From contig JAHLWZ010000022.1 in assembly GCA_020536535.1 (NCBI GenBank), forward strand, positions 1-64,000: 64,000 bases of DNA, given 5' to 3'. A program made the position numbers and the translations under genes. The stretch comes from Pelomyxa schiedti (Eukaryota; Evosea; Pelobiontida; Pelomyxidae). Of this stretch, positions 23,233-35,100 are shown one piece after another (position 1 is the stretch's first letter; each line of letters begins with the position of its first letter). Under the pieces are notes generated by a model, which saw only the letters and a program-made list of their open reading frames with translations, made no database searches and was not told the origin of the DNA.

Positions 23233-25729
23233 AGTAAACATTGCCATTGCCTTTTCAAACTCATTGGGTGGTTTGGTAGATGGTTTTTGTGTGTTTCTGG
23301 GTTTTTTAGGTTTGGGGGCTGTGGTTGTTGTGGTTTGTTTGGATTCTGGTTTGCCTGGTCTTTTACTGGATTTAGTGGGTGCTTTGATGGAGGGAGTCGG
23401 AACAGTTTTGGTGGTAGGGGGCTTTGATTTGGGGGGAGCTGTTTTTTGAGTGGTATCTGCATGTGCGCTTGAGTTGTGCTTGGGGTTTGTCTGGGTGTTT
23501 TGTTGTGTTAGGGGAGTTCGTGGCTTGGGCTTTTTCCAAGCAGGAACTTTGTTTGGCTGGAAGAGGGCAGGGTTTTCTGAGCCCTGTTGCGATTTGTGAA
23601 TTGCCTTGTTATCTTCTTCCATGGTTCCTGTCTTACTTAAATCTCCAAGGTGGCACTTGTCATTTAAGAAGTCCAGAACTTTCGTGGAGCTGCGGTTCGA
23701 GTTTGTAAGGAAGCTAGGGAGGGATGATGGATCAACAAGAAATAGTGGCGGCGGTGTAGATAAAGTAACAAAAGTACCTAGGGTTGTTGATTGGAAAATT
23801 AATGGAGAAAGTCCATACCGAAGTACTGTGCATCCAAGTCCTCAGGAAGAGCCAGAGAGTGGACGTCACCAGTGTGATGAGACACACCCAAAGGGCACGG
23901 TGACCATGATTGACATTTCTCCCATTTGTAGTTTTGGTTGACAAACTGTGAGAGGGGCCCCATGGCACCACTTGAATGTAATAAAGTTTCTTCCGGGGTG
24001 GGAGTAGATGTTGGTGCATTGTCAGCTACCTCCTGGGGTGATTGAATCGAATAACTTTTATCAGAGTGATTTCTTTCCCTGGGGTCACATGGAACTTTTT
24101 CTGGAGTAGGAGGTGGCACATCAATTGGAGTACTGCCAGTAATCAAATGTTCAAGAGTTTCCAGAGAAAAGTCTGTGGGAGCTTGTAACATGAAAACCGG
24201 TTTCGTGTGGGGTTCTGCTGCCTTCTTTACCACTGAGTGTGGTAAATAGTTTGCTACTTCTGCCACAAGTAAAGTTGCCCTGCCAGAAAAATAAAAACTA
24301 AAATACACGGCATTTCAAAGGAAACCATTCAGATGGGTTGTTATTGCACTGCAATAAAGTGCATTCCAGAGATTCTGAAACAAGATCACCACTTCCTGCA
24401 ATGCGGTGGTTCTGCAGCCAATTCAGAATCTTGGAGAACCAAAGAAGAAGTAATGAAGGTTCATGCTGAAAGCAACATTAATAGACACGGAGATTGAGCA
24501 GGAAGTACTTGGGAAGGTGATTTGCGGAAAAGTCTTGTCAAACGATCAGCCAGTATGACCAACATCGTTGAGGCAAATTGATTTGAGCGAGATGAGAGCG
24601 TATGAAGTGCTGGAAACCACATGTATTCCAAGAGGGGGGGGATCTGCTTCCACCTGGTGTCCTCCTTCCTAAAGATGCATCAAATAAAGTTCCACTATGG
24701 TGTCTTGTAGGAGTTGTGAAGATACGTCTTTGGAATCAAAAAGCCATCTTCAACAAAGGAAGGACACAAGTGTTCTCGCAGAATATCTGGGGCACTGAGC
24801 ATGGATCCAAGTGATGTTAGAATATCCAACTTTTGCTTCACAGAGGGATCAGCTGCAAAACAACAGTTCAAGTCAACTTGGATGAGCAACGATTATGAGT
24901 AAAATAAGGGAAATACTTGGAGAGAGTGAAGTCGCTTCCGAAAAGAAACCCAGGGAACGTATTCCTGTGCGATATCTCTCTAGAACACCAATTATAGTTG
25001 ATCTGGTATCGACTGGTGACTGGGTTATCCAATATTGTCTGTAGAGCCATTCTAGTGCCTAAATGTGATTTAGGGGCTGATGTCAAGACAATGATGTACC
25101 AAATGGGATGCTAGGACCAAGAAATGCAGAGGTGGAAGCATTTGATGAGTGACCTGGTTAAGTGCTTCACATTCAGTTGAATGACAAGACACAATTTACT
25201 TGATGACGTATGTTCACGAGTGAGTATGGAAGTCCAATCTCAGCAGCAAGTCGAACAATGGGAACCTGGGCGCCACCATAAAGTGGTTCTATGAGACCAT
25301 TGACGAGTCTGACAAGGGCCAGCCCACGTGCTTCTTGTTCCATTCTTTCACTTATTCTCCCCCTTTAGTGTACATTTAGTTCATGACGGCTGCGAGCAAT
25401 GAGAAACAAAGGCACGTTTGGTTGTCCATGTCAATTAGAGTCGCCGTGGAATCAATGGTGACTGGCAAATGAGCTCTCGTTTGCCAAGCTAAGACCTTCC
25501 CAATATTACACCAAAGAAAGAGACCAGCAGCAGGGAGGAAAAAAAAGCCAAAGGAGTGAAAGGTTACCCTCTTTACTGCCAAAGAAGAGATGCGTGGATC
25601 TCGAGAAAAAAGAGCATCTCTGACTTCTTCCCACTCACGCCACGACGTCCATGGCACCCTTCTACCAGTTCGATTTGTTTCTGATTGTTCTGCGGGTTGC
25701 TTGTTACTCGAGGGAGCCGAGTCTGACAT
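23224..25729 (-). CDS. LAS1: LAS1-like HEPN endoribonuclease for pre-rRNA ITS2 processing
   Basis: LAS1 cuts within ITS2 during 60S ribosome maturation, together with a Grc3/NOL9 kinase. The ATG at 25729 is followed by RRVPWTSWREWEEVRDALFS and ISSLAVKRV, then across an intron LAWQTRAHLPVTIDSTATLI and ALVRLVNGLIEPLYGGAQVP. The HEPN motif is rebuilt across an intron (about 25180-25135) as IRHQVTHQMLPPLHFL, matching the family's RHxxTH. The large C-terminal part is poorly conserved, with VKQKLDILTSLGSMLSAPDI (about 24850-24790), Pro/Thr-rich sequence near 24.0 kb, and a long Lys/Pro/Thr tail (23620-23230) ending FEKAMAMFTLT. It shares a 204-bp divergent promoter with the acyl-CoA-binding protein gene. 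Confidence 0.85.
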
Positions 25730-25933
25730 ATTAATTACCCGGCAGTGCAACTGTAGGGATGTTGCCTACCCTTTTGTTTTTTTTTTCGGTGTGCTTCAAA
25801 GCTGTCCTATTTGCCTGATTGCTTCTAGAAACGAGATCTTTCGTGAAAAACAGACAAAAAAAAAAGCCACACAAATCAAAAACAATCTCAGTGCTTTGAC
25901 GTCCACGTCACTCGCGGGACCAACGACCAAGAC

Positions 25934-26449
25934 ATGGCAGTATGTGACGCTTTCTTGTGTGTGCTTGTTTATTTTATTCATCTCGTTTTTAAGGCAACAG
26001 ATGCAACTGCTTTCGAGACGGCCGCGGTTGAGGTCAAGAAACTGACCAGGAAACCAACCAACACTGAATTGCTCAATCTCTATGCCCTTTACAAGCAAGG
26101 CACTGATGGCGACTGCACCACACGTAACTCCCAATTCTCTTTCTTTTGAGCAATTCGCAATTGCTTCTTGCGTACAGAGTAGTTTAGGAACTAACATCGC
26201 TTTCAAAAAACAGCTAAGCCAAGTGACGATGACATGAAGGAGTTCGCCAAGTGGGGTGCCTGGAACAAGCTGAAAGGTTTTTCTTTCATATCCTTGTGTA
26301 TTTAGCCTGACTTGAAGTAGGAAAGAAAACCAAGGAAGTTGCACAAGCTGATTGTATCGTTTCTCTTTTCGTACTTATGTTTTTTTTTACTGTGTTTAGA
26401 TGTTAAACTGGTTGCCACCCTCAAGACCAAATACGGCTACGCCGCATAG
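25934..26449 (+). CDS. ACBP: Acyl-CoA-binding protein
   Basis: Small cytosolic carrier of long-chain acyl-CoA. Four exons join cleanly. MA is the tiny first exon (ATGGCA then donor GTATGT). The second gives TAFETAAVEVKKLTRKPTNT and ELLNLYALYKQGTDGDCTT (about 25998-26123). The third gives KPSDDDMKEFAKWGAWNKLK (about 26215-26276), and the last gives LVATLKTKYGYAA, stopping at TAG 26447-26449. The YALYKQ stretch, the Lys-Trp-Gly-Ala-Trp signature and the length near 86 residues are diagnostic. The gene is short with good splice sites, which makes it a useful guide to intron style in this genome. Confidence 0.93.
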
Positions 26450-26530
26450 AGCGAGTTATGAAAAACAAACAAAAAAAAGAAGTGTCTACACTTTACGAAA
26501 ATTACTTTCAGTTTTATTATTGAAACTCTG

Positions 26531-28582
26531 TCACGTGCACAAACTTTTTATGTCCGGCAGAGATACCTTGGGTCCTAAAGGGCTCAGATGAGATAGCAAA
26601 ACAAAAGCAGCCAAAGATACATACCAACAGCAGCAACAACAGGCATAGCCCTAATTGACATCACCCTCTGAATGTCCTGTGGTGAAACAGACATGTGTTT
26701 TGACCACACCTCTGCTGGGGTTAGTCGGTGCCCTTTGGACAAGAGTTGCCTTGTAGGGATTACTGGGAGTGAGGGGGAAAAAAAATGAACCTTCCTATAT
26801 CCTCACAAACTTGCCAACTAGTTGATAAGGATAGCATCGCGTGCATTGCTGCGTTGCGAGCAGCGATGTTTACTTCCTCTTGGGGGATTGGCTTTCCTGA
26901 GCCAAGCTTGTGAAACTCTCTGATAATTATCGGCAGCACCTCACGCAACTTAGAACGTGCGAGTGCCATAGAAACGCCAAAAAGTCCTGGAGAGGTCAAT
27001 TCAGATAGGTAGGGTACAGTGAGGAACCTGTGTTGGAGTAGCATGACATGAACGTATTCATTGCGTCCAGTATTTTGTTTGAGTGGCACAACAGTTTAGG
27101 CAGTGGTGATAATATTTCTGCTGGAGTCGATCTTTCAAAACCCAATCAGTTTCACGAAGAAAAAAAAAGTGGTACTACCTGTCACCAGATCCTATAACAT
27201 TTGATAACACTGAATACACAAAGAAATCCGGATCATTCATGCTGGGACCAGGCATTGCAAGAGCACTTTGAATTGTAGGATCATCTGAACATGTTGTTAG
27301 TTAGCTTCCATAACAATAATATGGTGCATGTAAAAGAAGGAAACTCACCAGCAATTGAGGCAAGAGGGTTGGTATCCATAACGACAGGGGGTTCCCCTTT
27401 AAAGATTAAGTTATCATAAATTTGGGGAAAACGAACCACAAATGGTTCCCCCAGATTTTTGAAATGCAGCAGAAGGATGGTCAGGAAGGGTATTGCTACT
27501 AACAAGATTTTTGAATAAAGAACTGGATAAATCAACAATTTCCGAGTGCTCAACAGGTCCAGCACAAGCAACTACCATACGGTTGGGGCAATAGTGTTGC
27601 TTGATATAATTGGAGAGGTCTTTGGTTGATTGAAAAAAACAGTAAGTTTTAAGCCTGTGTTGTGAGATTTTGCCGACCTGATTGCTTGATAGATAAGACA
27701 TTCTCCTTTGTGCCCAATATTGTCCTTTCCATTGTACTTCCCTTGAATGCCACGCTATGAACCCAATCCATAACAACTTCTTCTGGTTGACCATTAACCT
27801 GATCCAAATTCAGGCAATAAAAATTACATAAATGACATGCCTCCTCCATTTCCCGCAATATAACTTGTCTTTCAAACTCTATTTGATCTTTCCTGGAAAA
27901 AATATTATTGATGACTGTGAACAACAAATAATTACCCAAGGATAGGATTTTGGATAATATCTGCCAGGATTGTCAAGGCTTGAGGAATGCCACTTGGTAG
28001 AACTGATGCGTGATACACTGTATGATCTCGTGATGTATAGGCACCAAGTTTAGCACCCATGGACTCAACTTCACGTTCCAATTCTTTTTGAGATCGAGAA
28101 TGTGTACCCTGTTTCCTTTGAGTGTTGTAATGGGGCATTTATAGTGGGTAACCTTGAATGCCATATGTTCTAAAAAATGAGCAGTTCCGTTATTCTCAGC
28201 AGTCTCGTACATACTCCCAGCATCCAGCCACAACCCTATGCAAGACATTCCCTTGTTCCTAAAGAAACCCGTTGTTTCACAAAGAGTAACAAAGGAAGGT
28301 TGGTACCTCGTTTTACACACATTTTTTGTGAAGCAACTCTCAAACCTAAAACACGAAAACCAATAAGAACAGCGCTCACTGTATAAAAAGGGGAAAAAAA
28401 AAAAAAAAAAAACCGTTGGACAAAGTCGTCACCCTGGTGGGTTCGACTCTCAGCAACGAATCTGGGGGCGAAGATGAGCGCCTCCTCCGCGGCGTCCAAT
28501 CTGCCATTCTTCGTTCTGCATATCTTGGTTGCGACAACAACAGCGCCGGCCCTACTGGTCGCCACCCGTTCCACTGTTGCAT
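26531..28582 (-). CDS. PMPCB: Mitochondrial processing peptidase beta subunit (M16 metallopeptidase)
   Basis: Catalytic subunit that removes presequences from imported mitochondrial proteins. The ATG at 28582 opens an Arg-rich, acid-poor leader ([20 protein letters not shown]) that looks like a targeting presequence itself. Then come [34 protein letters not shown] and the inverted zinc motif HFLEHMAFK. The downstream Glu helix is [20 protein letters not shown], and [12 protein letters not shown] follows. Core sequences continue through [20 protein letters not shown] and [18 protein letters not shown]. The last exon [13 protein letters not shown] stops at TGA 26531-26533. HxxEH with the later Glu indicates an active beta subunit rather than the inactive alpha. 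The intron near 28.4 kb carries an 18-nt homopolymer. Its presence implies a presequence-importing mitochondrion-type organelle. Confidence 0.88.
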
Positions 28583-29158
28583 CTGCAGAAAGCGATTTAT
28601 GAGGGTAATCAACCTGGGATCAATTATGTGAAGAGTGGATAGTCCTATCCCAGAGGAAATGGGTGTCTGTTTAACAACAGCTTATGAAGTGATGGCTGAC
28701 TTCAGGGAATCTCGGGATGCTGCCCTGGGGCGCCAAGTTGGACACACTAATTAGGGCCATTCACAGGAACCAGCGAGTTCAAGTTAATGGGCACCAACCA
28801 ACCGCCCCACCTTATAAACCCCCTAGGTCAGTATCCTGTAGAAAGTTGACAAAGTTGGGTGCTGTGAAGACAGCATCATTGTTTAGCCTCTTTCTATCCC
28901 AGTAGCGCGACGTTGTGCAACATTAACCCCTATACAACTTGCTCCCTGCTGGAAAGAATTCTGGACCACTGTAACCTTTCTTTTTGCCTGCTTTCGAGCA
29001 AATGCTTCAGTGGCTTTTCACGAGCTGAATGAAAGAGAGCCAATTTCCCATCCACTGGACACATTGCCAGAAAAAGAACACAAGTGCGTTTCGGTAACAA
29101 GCACACAAAACCGGCTCAGTAACTCCAGAATATGGTGCAAGGGTGTTTTAAGTTCAGT
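28583..29158. other. Gap between two minus-strand genes, no gene seen
   Basis: This 576-bp interval separates the start of MPP beta from the stop of the Pkr1-like gene. A 62-codon plus-strand frame at 28717 has no recognisable domain, and I treat it as chance. The interval should contain the MPP beta promoter and the Pkr1-like 3' processing signals, but no motif stands out. Confidence 0.4.
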
Positions 29159-29814
29159 TCACTGGTTTTTCTTTTTCTCCTGCTGATTCTTTCCTTTCTT
29201 CGCCTTCGCCTTTGCCTTTGCCTTTGTGGCGACGCCTGCAGAATCCACCGGCTTAATATCTTTTTTCCCGCTGTCACTCACGGCACTATCAGGGCTAGTC
29301 ACCAATGAAATCAACCTAAAAATAACCACAAGAGAACCGCATCAGTATCCCATCAAACACCAATCAAACAGATTTCAACCAAAACGCCAGGCACAGCAAC
29401 TGCCCAACTCGACACAATACATCACACCAACACAACATACCATATAGTAGATAGGTACAGGCACAGAGTGAGACCCAGTAGCACAAGTGCGTGGGTTCTT
29501 ACACTGGAACCCCCAAATGCCAGCATGCTCCCCAACACGACAAACAACAGCCAGCAAGTCACGTGCACTGCCTGCACCAGCTGCGTCGGTATCCCTGTGT
29601 GTGTGTGGTGTGAGAATGTGTGTTGATAGACGTGGTGATCACACTACTACTACTACACACCAGGGGTCACAGCTGAGCTGATGAACTTGAACACCCAGCT
29701 CTCGTTCTCGGTTGTGGTCGTGGGTGCATCCGTGGGTGTGGCTGATGTCGTGGTGGTGGTGGTGGATGTTGTGGACGACGAGGATGGTGACTGGGCTTCG
29801 CTGGGCGACGACAT
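29159..29814 (-). CDS. Small membrane protein resembling Pkr1 (V-ATPase assembly, ER)
   Basis: The ATG at 29814 starts a Ser/Thr/Pro-rich head (MSSPSEAQSPSSSS). It is followed by NESWVFKFISSAVTPGIPTQ and LVQAVHVTCWLLFVVLGSML, joined across an intron at about 29658-29597. The pattern of an aromatic/basic helix, TPG.PTxL, then a membrane segment is that of Pkr1-type ER proteins needed for V-ATPase V0 assembly. After a second intron (about 29508-29324) the last exon gives LISLVTSPDSAVSDSGKKDI and a tail of Lys/Ala repeats, stopping at TGA 29159-29161. A second membrane segment normally present in Pkr1 was not found and may lie in an exon I missed. The family assignment is tentative. Confidence 0.45.
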
Positions 29815-30147
29815 TGTTTGATTGGACGAATCTGGTGGAAGCTGGTCATACTCCAGCTGGAGCAGTGGGGGTCCTTCTTCTTTGCCCGTCGCAGTGCTGG
29901 GAAAGAGCACAGGGCATTCACTCCCCTGTGTCTTCACTTCACTGAGGAGATTGGGACCAGATCCAGAATGAGCACATTACAACCCAATTAAAAGAAAAAA
30001 GGAAAAAAAAAACACCACAGTAGAACCGTGTCGCGCAACACCGAAAGGGAGCAAACACAAGCGACAACAACACAAGCAATAAAGCAGATAACCGTAACCG
30101 AACAAAGGGGGGTAGTCACCGTACACAACAAAACCCAAGCCGAGTGC

Positions 30148-30733
30148 ATGAGCGCCACCATCCAAAACCTTTCTACAAAAGGTACACACCTACCTCGTTC
30201 GCTCTTCTTTTTTTTTTTTTTTTAAACATTGTCTTTGTAGACCCATTTGCGGATGCGGACTTGAACTTTGGAGGGCCCGGAGCGGGGAAAATACGTGCGT
30301 ATTTATTGAATATCGTTGTTAATTTACTTTACGATGGAGTAGCAAGTTCACTTACTGGGAAAAACAGATATTCGTATACAACAGCGTAATGGCAAGAAGT
30401 CACTGACAACCGTGACTGGCTTACCGGACGACTTGGACCACGCAAGAATTTTGAAGGCCTTCAAGAAGGTAGAAATAGACATTAATGCGAATTATAGAAC
30501 GCTTCATAATAAACTATTTCTGTTCTCGAATCAACTTAACAAAATCCAAACCTACATCCATTACTCATGAACTGACATACTTCAAGTTGTTCTCCTGCAA
30601 CGGATCCATTGTCCAAGACGAGAAGGCCGGCACTGTCATCCAGCTTCAAGGTGACCACAGGCAGCACGTCTGTGAATTTTTGACCTCAGAGGGAATTGCT
30701 GACAGGGGCAGCATTGCCATTCACGGTTTCTAA
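30148..30733 (+). CDS. EIF1: Translation initiation factor eIF1 (SUI1)
   Basis: Binds the 40S subunit near the P site and enforces start-codon selection. MSATIQNLSTK (ATG 30148) joins across an intron to DPFADADLNFGGPGAGKIHI, then RIQQRNGKKSLTTVTGLPDD and HARILKAFKK. After a third intron comes LFSCNGSIVQDEKAGTVIQL, with the ending HVCEFLTSEGIADRGSIAIH and a stop at TAA 30731-30733. Every block matches the SUI1 fold in order and length (about 112 residues). An AATAAA lies 56 bp past the stop. The 5' side is divergent from the Pkr1-like gene. Confidence 0.93.
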
Positions 30734-30788
30734 AGAATCAACCCAAGTCACCAACCAACAGTTAATAACACTCAATTAACTAAGCAAC

Positions 30789-30794
30789 AATAAA
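30789..30794 (+). terminator. AATAAA, probable eIF1 polyadenylation signal
   Basis: AATAAA lies 56 bp after the eIF1 stop and is followed by a T-rich tract (30820-30840), which is the usual layout of a poly(A) signal and downstream element. It lies 69 bp from the 3' end of the SCI1-like gene on the other strand. Confidence 0.5.
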
Positions 30795-30862
30795 ACTGTT
30801 GTTACCTCTACATTCTATTCTTTTTTTTTTTGTTTTAGTTTTTGGGTAAAAGCTCATGTCTA

Positions 30863-32038
30863 TCATGAGTTGTTGTCATACTCCGGCCTCAGCCTCTCAG
30901 CTATCTTCATAGCAGAGGAAATATCACCAACCTGGTAGTAGTGGTGCTGCGCGCTGCGTAGTTGCTCCTGGTGCCTCATGGCCTCCTTCTTCTCCTCATC
31001 CATCTGTGCAAACTCCCGCAGCAGAAGCTCCCTCCTGGCAGCTTCTTTCTCCCTCTCGGCCTCTGCCCGCTTGGCATCCTCGTCCCTGAACTCCTTTATC
31101 TCTGCTGACACTGCGGCGCTTCCTTTCTTGGCCAGCTTGGCCGCCCGCTTGCGGTCCCATTTCTCCACGTCGTAGTATTTGCTGCTGGGCAGGGTGCAAG
31201 TGTTGAAGTCCTCGACGAATGTGCTCCAGAGCTCGGCTTCCTCGTGCCGGTTGAGGCCCTCGCGGTTGATTCCCTTTACCTCAGCAAGCCACGAGTGGAA
31301 TTCCAGCTGCTTGGACCACCGGTCAGAGTCCCTCAGAACCCCCATTGCCCCCCACTGCATGGTACACACCCCGGCGTTCTTATCTGGCTTTTTGTCCTTG
31401 TCCTTGCTCTTCTTCTTTTTCCTCTTGTCCTTCTTTTTGTCCTTGTCCTTGTCCTTTCCCTTGTCTTTGGCGTGGTGGTGATGGTGGTGGTGGTGGTGAT
31501 GCTTGTGCTTTGACTTTGACTTGTGCTTGTGTGTCCCATGATGGTGCCTGCTCCCTTTCCCACCGCTGCTCCCACTACCGCTGCTGCTGCTATCGCCGCT
31601 CCCGCTCCCGCTCCCACTCCCGCTCTCACTGTCGCTGTCGCTGTCGGCGGTGCTTGATTTGTCCCTGCGGGTGGGCTCCCCGCCCTCGCTGGGTCCTCCC
31701 GCGCATTTGGGCGCCGCAGCCGCAGCCGCTGCCTCGCCTCGGCCGGGGCTCTCCGCCCGTGCAGCGCGCCGCGCGGGCGGGGTCGGGCTTGGCAGAGGGG
31801 GGGCCTCCACACGTGGCTTCTTGGTCGCGCTGCTCGTGGGGCGGTCACTACTACCGCCAGCAGCAGCAGCAGGGGACGGGGAGCGGGAGCCTCCTCGGCT
31901 ACGGTGTGAGTGGGGGGGCCTCGGAGGGGGCGTTCGGCTGCGACTGCGGCTTGTGCTGCGCAGGGGTGACGTCGCTCTCTTGCGATCGGTACTCCGCTCT
32001 TTACCGCACGGGCTCGATCCAACGTCACGGGCAGCCAT
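30863..32038 (-). CDS. SCI1-like nuclear protein with SR/His/Lys-rich N-terminus
   Basis: A single-exon gene of about 391 codons. The first 230 residues are low complexity: RS/SP dipeptides, Ala runs, an acidic Ser/Gly block, a run of ten His, and alternating Lys/Asp. The conserved part follows: MQWGAMGVLRDSDRWSKQLE, FHSWLAEVKGINREGLNRHE and FVEDFNTCTLPSSKYYDVEK. This matches plant style cell-cycle inhibitor 1 (SCI1) and its animal relatives, which are nuclear and linked to splicing factors. The C-terminus is a charged coiled coil (AKRAEAEREKEAARRELLLR) ending with SSAMKIAERLRPEYDNNS. The start is the ATG at 32038. The lack of introns is unusual for this window. The role is inferred from the conserved block only. 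Confidence 0.75.
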   Translation of the reverse strand: MAARDVGSSPCGKERSTDRKRATSPLRSTSRSRSRTPPPRPPHSHRSRGGSRSPSPAAAAGGSSDRPTSSATKKPRVEAPPLPSPTPPARRAARAESPGRGEAAAAAAAPKCAGGPSEGGEPTRRDKSSTADSDSDSESGSGSGSGSGDSSSSGSGSSGGKGSRHHHGTHKHKSKSKHKHHHHHHHHHHAKDKGKDKDKDKKKDKRKKKKSKDKDKKPDKNAGVCTMQWGAMGVLRDSDRWSKQLEFHSWLAEVKGINREGLNRHEEAELWSTFVEDFNTCTLPSSKYYDVEKWDRKRAAKLAKKGSAAVSAEIKEFRDEDAKRAEAEREKEAARRELLLREFAQMDEEKKEAMRHQEQLRSAQHHYYQVGDISSAMKIAERLRPEYDNNS

Positions 32039-32164
32039 GGTTTCTCGACAATCAATTTTGTTTCTCCGAAGGTGTGCAAAATCCATTGGTCGAAGAAAGC
32101 AAGTGGAACAGGGGAAAAAAGTGGTGCTTTTTTGGGCAACTCTTGCTTGGTGGGATTGGGGTGT

Positions 32165-35100
32165 TCAGCCATCATACTGAGCCATCAACTTCCTCACAAC
32201 CTTTACGGCAGCATCACCGCGCGTGACTCGCGACAGTACCTCAGCAATTTGCAGCTCAAGTGGGCAGTACTCCAAAAACCCCAGAACATCATCCAAGTTT
32301 TCAGAACGGGATTTGGAGTAGCCAACAAGGAGGGTTTTCACTCTTTCAATCTATTGGCCACGGTTATCACAGAGAGTGGCGGGTGCAGAATGTTTACACA
32401 CTTGGTTAAGGGTTGCTTTCTCTTTCTTTGTGGCTTCTTTTAGCAATTCCTGGGCACCCTCAGCCGTCAAAGGTACATGCTCTGCAAGATACTGTAGTTC
32501 TGGTGTAGCCTCAATTAGCGCGGTATATCTCACCATATGTATCCCCTCAGTGGCAGGTAATTGTTCAGCAAGCTTGACAATTCTGCCCTTCTCAGGGCCC
32601 ATAGCTGTGTGGTTTCCAAGGTTGATATTAAACGCTCAAGAGACTGCATTACCTGCCGTATATCTCGCGAGTTTCGCGGTTGGCCCAGAGTCGTAGTGGG
32701 ATGTTGGTGGGGGGCGTTTTCTCGAACCTGCATTGGAATTGAGAGGGAAGACTTGAATTTGTTTGCGGAGTTGTTACAAATTGCATGAAGAGCTGGTTGC
32801 ACTCGTACAATGCTCTTAAAGTAGCTCTGGACTCTGGGTCCTTTAAAGTGCTGTGTGAGCATTGCTAATACCTCTGTGCCAAATAACTCTTTCGTGGCAA
32901 CTTGCCCAAGAATCACCAAGTCACAATGTGTGGGGATCCCTATCACATAATTTGATTGAGTGCTCGGTGCTTCGCTCAGTGACTACCCGGAAAAAAATGT
33001 GTGAGTGGAGGTTAGATGGATTGAGGTATGTACAAGTTCGTCTTTTGAAAGTATCCACCTCCTCTCAGTGTACCCACTTTGGAGAACAATCGCAGAGCAA
33101 TTTTGATGCTTCATGATATTTTCTATTGTTGGTGCCAGTTGTGTGGAGGCAAACACCAAAGTGAAGTGCACCAGTGCTGTATTCTTTCCGTTTCTTGGGG
33201 TATAGAGACCTTTTTGGACTTCTTCACGAATATCAGGCCAGGACGTTGGCTTAGTTTTGGCTGCCGTACTGCCTTGAATGTTTTTGAAAGCAAACTCGAG
33301 GATGTGTGTTATCTTTGAAGTAGGATCTCCAAACACGAGCACATCCGTGGGATTAACAGAGAGAGGAATGAGCAAGTCGGAGCTGTGTGACTGAGGAGAC
33401 GATGGAAGCAGAACGTGATTTAGGTATTGCTCTTGAAGTTTGTTGAGGAATAGATCCCAGTCCTTTGGGTTGAATGAATTTTCTGTTGGAGAGCCAATTG
33501 TAGTTTGGCTGTTGATAGAGGGGCAAACAGCAAGTGGGAACAAGTGCGGAGAGTCAGCAACTGCTGCTTCAATGTGCACTGAGCCAAGCACTGTGCCGTT
33601 GAGGCAAGGCAAGGCACACCCTAGATTGTGTCGTTGGTCTAAAAGCAGGCGTGCCGCAATAACTTCAGTGCTAATGAGTTCGAATATCCTTCCTTGGTCC
33701 AGTACCGGAGGCGCACTTTGAAGCAAACTCAGCAGGTTCCACAAAGGCACTGAAAGGGGGGAACTCTTCTCTTTCGTCCTTGCAATCCAATATGCAGAAA
33801 AAACTGGTTTAAAGCCACTCCCATCTGGCGTTATATAACACGGAAAAACAGATAGAATATCCGCAACTTCTTCTGACGGTATCACCGCATCCAGAACCGC
33901 TTTGAAAGGCAGGAACATAACAAATAAGAGGCACATAAACAAATGACTCCATACCAAGATGTAAAAGTGTAGTCTCATGCATGTCAAGCTCTTCAATGCT
34001 AGCCCTGCCACATGATGCTTCAGTCACAATTGTTGTGTCCGACGTTATGTTGGAACCAAACTCGGTGGAGGGTGCAAGGAGAGCCTCGACCTCCTCAGCA
34101 TCGAGCAGGCAAGTGGCATGTACTTTTGCATGTGCCAACAGATGAGTATACATCCTCTGGATTATCCGTGGTATGCCTCCACTTAATTTGAAGACAACCT
34201 TGGCAATGGGCCGGAAATCTTCCTCGGGCAGAAACTCACTTATCGGTGTGGCTCGTAAAATTGTTTCAATGTAGTTTTCCTTTTTGTGTGAATTTGAATG
34301 AATGGGGATGGGTGAGTTACATGTAATGCACCAAGACCTAAGTACCGCAATCGGAGAGGGGAAGTAAGGGACTTCTGGAGGGCAATCTGCACTAGTTTCC
34401 AACTTTTACCACAGATAAAGAAGGTCACCTATTAAATATCATATTGCGGTTGCTCTCAGGAATGCCTCAAACCTTGAATTTAGACCAAAAGAGTACTTGT
34501 GAAATGAAATAAAATAGACTGTCATAACAGTTCTCAGGGGGAATGTGAAATTTCGCTTGCACGTGGGCAGACTCAAGTGCCCCTATCTCATCCAAACAGA
34601 TGACCCAGTACCCCTCATAATTATCCGTCAAAATCTGAAGAAAAGTTAATCATTCGTTTTTCAGTGTTGTTTGGAATAACCTTGTTAAGATGTACCAAAG
34701 TGCTGCAAGATTTATCATTGAACACTTCCTGTGCATTCACACCCTCCTTAGCTTTGGACGCCAGTGCACATGCAAGTGAATCCTCGAAGCTCGCTCCTGG
34801 GATTGCGTCGAGCTTTGCCATGTCCATCAAGATTGTACGCGCCTGAGAGAATTGGTCCACATCCTTTTCAGTGAACACTAGACTGCGCAGTAATTTAAGA
34901 TCACATCGGCTGTCCTTAGGATCAACAGCGGGATTGTTCAGTAAGTTCTGAGTTGGAAAAACAACAAGCAATCAGTGCCTTTGCATTTATGCCTGCCTCC
35001 AGTACCTGCGTGATCGGGCCACGTGATTCGAAATCTTGCCTCAGATAAGGGATTGCATTTTTAGCAAAGTACGTCTTCCCCGACCCAAAGAGTTGCGCGG

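Noticed and set aside
29375-29557. Minus-strand Cys-rich frame near the Pkr1-like gene
   Set aside because: Mostly intron; the conserved TPGIPTQ frame differs and joins better with the flanking exons.
31333-32226. Long Arg/His/Ser/Cys-rich frames on both strands over the SCI1-like gene
   Set aside because: They are shadow frames caused by the repetitive GC-rich coding sequence; only the frame with the conserved SCI1 block is real.
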